This document shows positions 40,349-41,526 of a stretch of DNA of 41,526 bases, one piece after another. The position numbers and the translations under genes were made by a program. Numbering within the stretch: the stretch's first letter is position 1; each line of letters begins with the position of its first letter. The stretch is from an uncultured Alphaproteobacteria bacterium. Lineage in GTDB: Bacteria > Pseudomonadota > Alphaproteobacteria > MPNO01 > UBA830. Where the stretch lies: positions 1 to 41,526 of the forward strand of contig CAJQLI010000022.1 in the NCBI GenBank assembly GCA_905479125.1. Reading direction: 5' to 3'. Under the pieces are notes generated by a model, which worked only from the letters and a program-made list of their open reading frames with translations, searched no databases and was not told the origin of the DNA.

Positions 40349-41526
40349 TTAGCCTACCGCCCTGCCTGATGTCGGTAGGTCTATGCGGCCGGTTTTGTCA
40401 TAACCGGCGAGCGCAGTTTCAACGAGGGCCTGTGACTTTGCGAAATCATATTCGCGATACAGGTGGGATTTAACGATAAACGGTGCGCCTGCGTAGAACT
40501 TTTCATAGCTGGTGTGGCGCGATGCAAATTCCGAACCGACACAATCCCACGCCAGTTTCATGAACTTGACGCGGTCATCCGCGGGCATGTCAGGTGATTG
40601 TATGTATTTCTGGATAACCGCGTTCATTGTGGGGTTTTCGAAATCGCGAACGCTCGACGGCAACTGGATGAATCCACCGCCGGCCAGTTCCCGAATGATG
40701 TCCAGGAATTCCGGGTACATGCGCGACTGCTGGGCCATGGCTGCATAGGTGATCTGCTTGTTCGGCACGTAAACGCCGTTCTGGTTCGGCTCGGCTTTCG
40801 AGATTTGGGCATCCAGCAACCCTTCATATGTGGCCGCGTGAAGTGCCAGATCGCCAATCAGGCTTTGCACGGGCGGTAGATTTGCAACCCCGTTCATCTC
40901 GGCGATTTTCTGTGCGAGACCAACCATAAACCGGAGTTTCGTGACGAACCGCGTTTGGGCCTGATTGTTCCCGAGCACGTGCGCCGGACCCTCAAACCAC
41001 TGCGCCCGCGCAACATCGATGTCTTTGTAGACGAAGATGTTTTCCCAGGGAACGAAGACATCTTCGTATACGAGCAGGCTGTCTGTTTCATCGAAACGAC
41101 TGGCCATCGGATAATCGAACATTGAATTCGCACCGTCCGCGTAGGAGCGTCGCGAGTATATCTGAACGCCTTCCGCCCAGACCGGGATGGCTACCGAAAT
41201 CGCGTAGGCCTCGTCGCCGGGGCGCATCGGGGTGATGGTCGATAGCTGAACGAAGTCGGAATAGACTGTGCCGGTGCCCAGCATCTGTGCGCCGCGAATG
41301 ACGATGCCGTCTTCGCGTTCTTCGACCACCCCTGCATAGCTGTCCGGAGGATTCTGCTGATGTGCGGGTTTTGACCGGTCAATCTGTGGCGGGACGATGG
41401 TGTAGGTAATATAGGCGTCGTTATCCCGCAGAAATTCATAGAAATTCATGGCGTTGTCGGCGAGATCCTGCCGGCCGTTTTTGGCGAGTACCTGCGGTTC
41501 TGCGGCGAATCCGACGAAGAAAGTCG
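40349..41526 (-). CDS. 4-hydroxyphenylacetate 3-monooxygenase-like oxygenase (HpaB family), C-terminal part; 5' end outside window
   Basis: The frame is open through base 41526 (the codons before the internal Met read FFVGFAAEPQVLAKNGRQDLADNA), so the gene continues outside the window; about 391 residues are visible of an expected 480-520. HpaB-type features are GIVIRGAQMLGTGTVYSDF, the DSLLVYEDVFVPWENIFVYKD loop, and the helical C-terminal domain including WDCVGSEFASRHTSYEKFYAG. The family hydroxylates phenols using FADH2 from a separate reductase. Together with the UbiD, Rieske and carrier genes it suggests an aromatic-acid pathway. Confidence 0.9.
   Translation of the reverse strand, partial: TFFVGFAAEPQVLAKNGRQDLADNAMNFYEFLRDNDAYITYTIVPPQIDRSKPAHQQNPPDSYAGVVEEREDGIVIRGAQMLGTGTVYSDFVQLSTITPMRPGDEAYAISVAIPVWAEGVQIYSRRSYADGANSMFDYPMASRFDETDSLLVYEDVFVPWENIFVYKDIDVARAQWFEGPAHVLGNNQAQTRFVTKLRFMVGLAQKIAEMNGVANLPPVQSLIGDLALHAATYEGLLDAQISKAEPNQNGVYVPNKQITYAAMAQQSRMYPEFLDIIRELAGGGFIQLPSSVRDFENPTMNAVIQKYIQSPDMPADDRVKFMKLAWDCVGSEFASRHTSYEKFYAGAPFIVKSHLYREYDFAKSQALVETALAGYDKTGRIDLPTSGRAVG

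Noticed and set aside
1-41526. CRISPR array, insertion sequence, prophage, tRNA or rRNA
   Set aside because: No regularly spaced repeats, transposase or integrase motifs, or cloverleaf-like sequences were seen on reading; a tRNAscan or ISfinder search was not possible.

Overview
The window looks like a chromosomal stretch of a GC-rich alphaproteobacterium, possibly Rhodospirillales-like and marine. This is inferred from base composition, short overlapping operons, GTG/TTG starts and gene content (paired COG4671-type glycosyltransferases, DUF1185, UbiD, LLM oxidoreductase, LIV-type ABC genes). I see no phage, insertion sequence, CRISPR, tRNA or rRNA. Both ends cut a gene: a Cu+-type P-ATPase on the left and an HpaB-like monooxygenase on the right.

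Region 1 (1-16.4 kb) is a divergent locus. Leftward run an 883-residue ABC exporter-like protein with a very unusual nucleotide-binding domain, a stand-alone cyclic-nucleotide-binding protein and a small methyltransferase. Rightward run ten tightly packed genes: two COG4671-type glycosyltransferases, a GT4 glycosyltransferase, a histidine phosphatase, a polysaccharide-deacetylase-like protein, a small membrane protein, and a complete Dpp/Opp-type ABC transporter (fused double ATPase, binding protein, two permeases). A good intrinsic terminator follows. A CRP-like palindrome lies between the two arms. The layout suggests one surface-glycoconjugate or cell-wall-related system that is not a standard named pathway.

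Region 2 (16.4-26.6 kb) is housekeeping and accessory metabolism: GNAT acetyltransferase, ornithine-cyclodeaminase-family enzyme, MaoC/FAS1-like hydratase, Sel1 protein, ATP:cob(I)alamin adenosyltransferase, membrane aspartic protease, MarR regulator with a 16-bp perfect palindrome at its start, LLM flavin oxidoreductase, two tandem AEC carriers, a rhomboid protease, and a two-domain protein joining a heme-oxygenase-like diiron-oxidase domain to a GNAT-like acyltransferase domain.

Region 3 (26.6-32.4 kb) is a leftward operon headed by a TPP riboswitch (32270-32360, minus strand). It encodes a LIV-type binding protein, LivH, a fused LivM-LivG, LivF and an SDR oxidoreductase, and ends at an intrinsic terminator. 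The riboswitch argues that this 'branched-chain amino acid' transporter imports thiamine or a thiamine precursor or breakdown product.

Region 4 (32.4-41.5 kb) resembles an aromatic or carboxylic-acid catabolic cluster: GMC oxidoreductase, RidA, VanA-like Rieske oxygenase, two tandem BASS-type carriers, cupin, UbiD decarboxylase, DUF1185 protein and the HpaB-like monooxygenase.

The strongest candidates for something new are the TPP-controlled LIV-type transporter, the ABC protein with an internally repeated ~300-residue NBD insert and all Mg2+-contact positions changed, the diiron-oxidase/acyltransferase fusion, and the glycosyltransferase/deacetylase/peptide-ABC operon.
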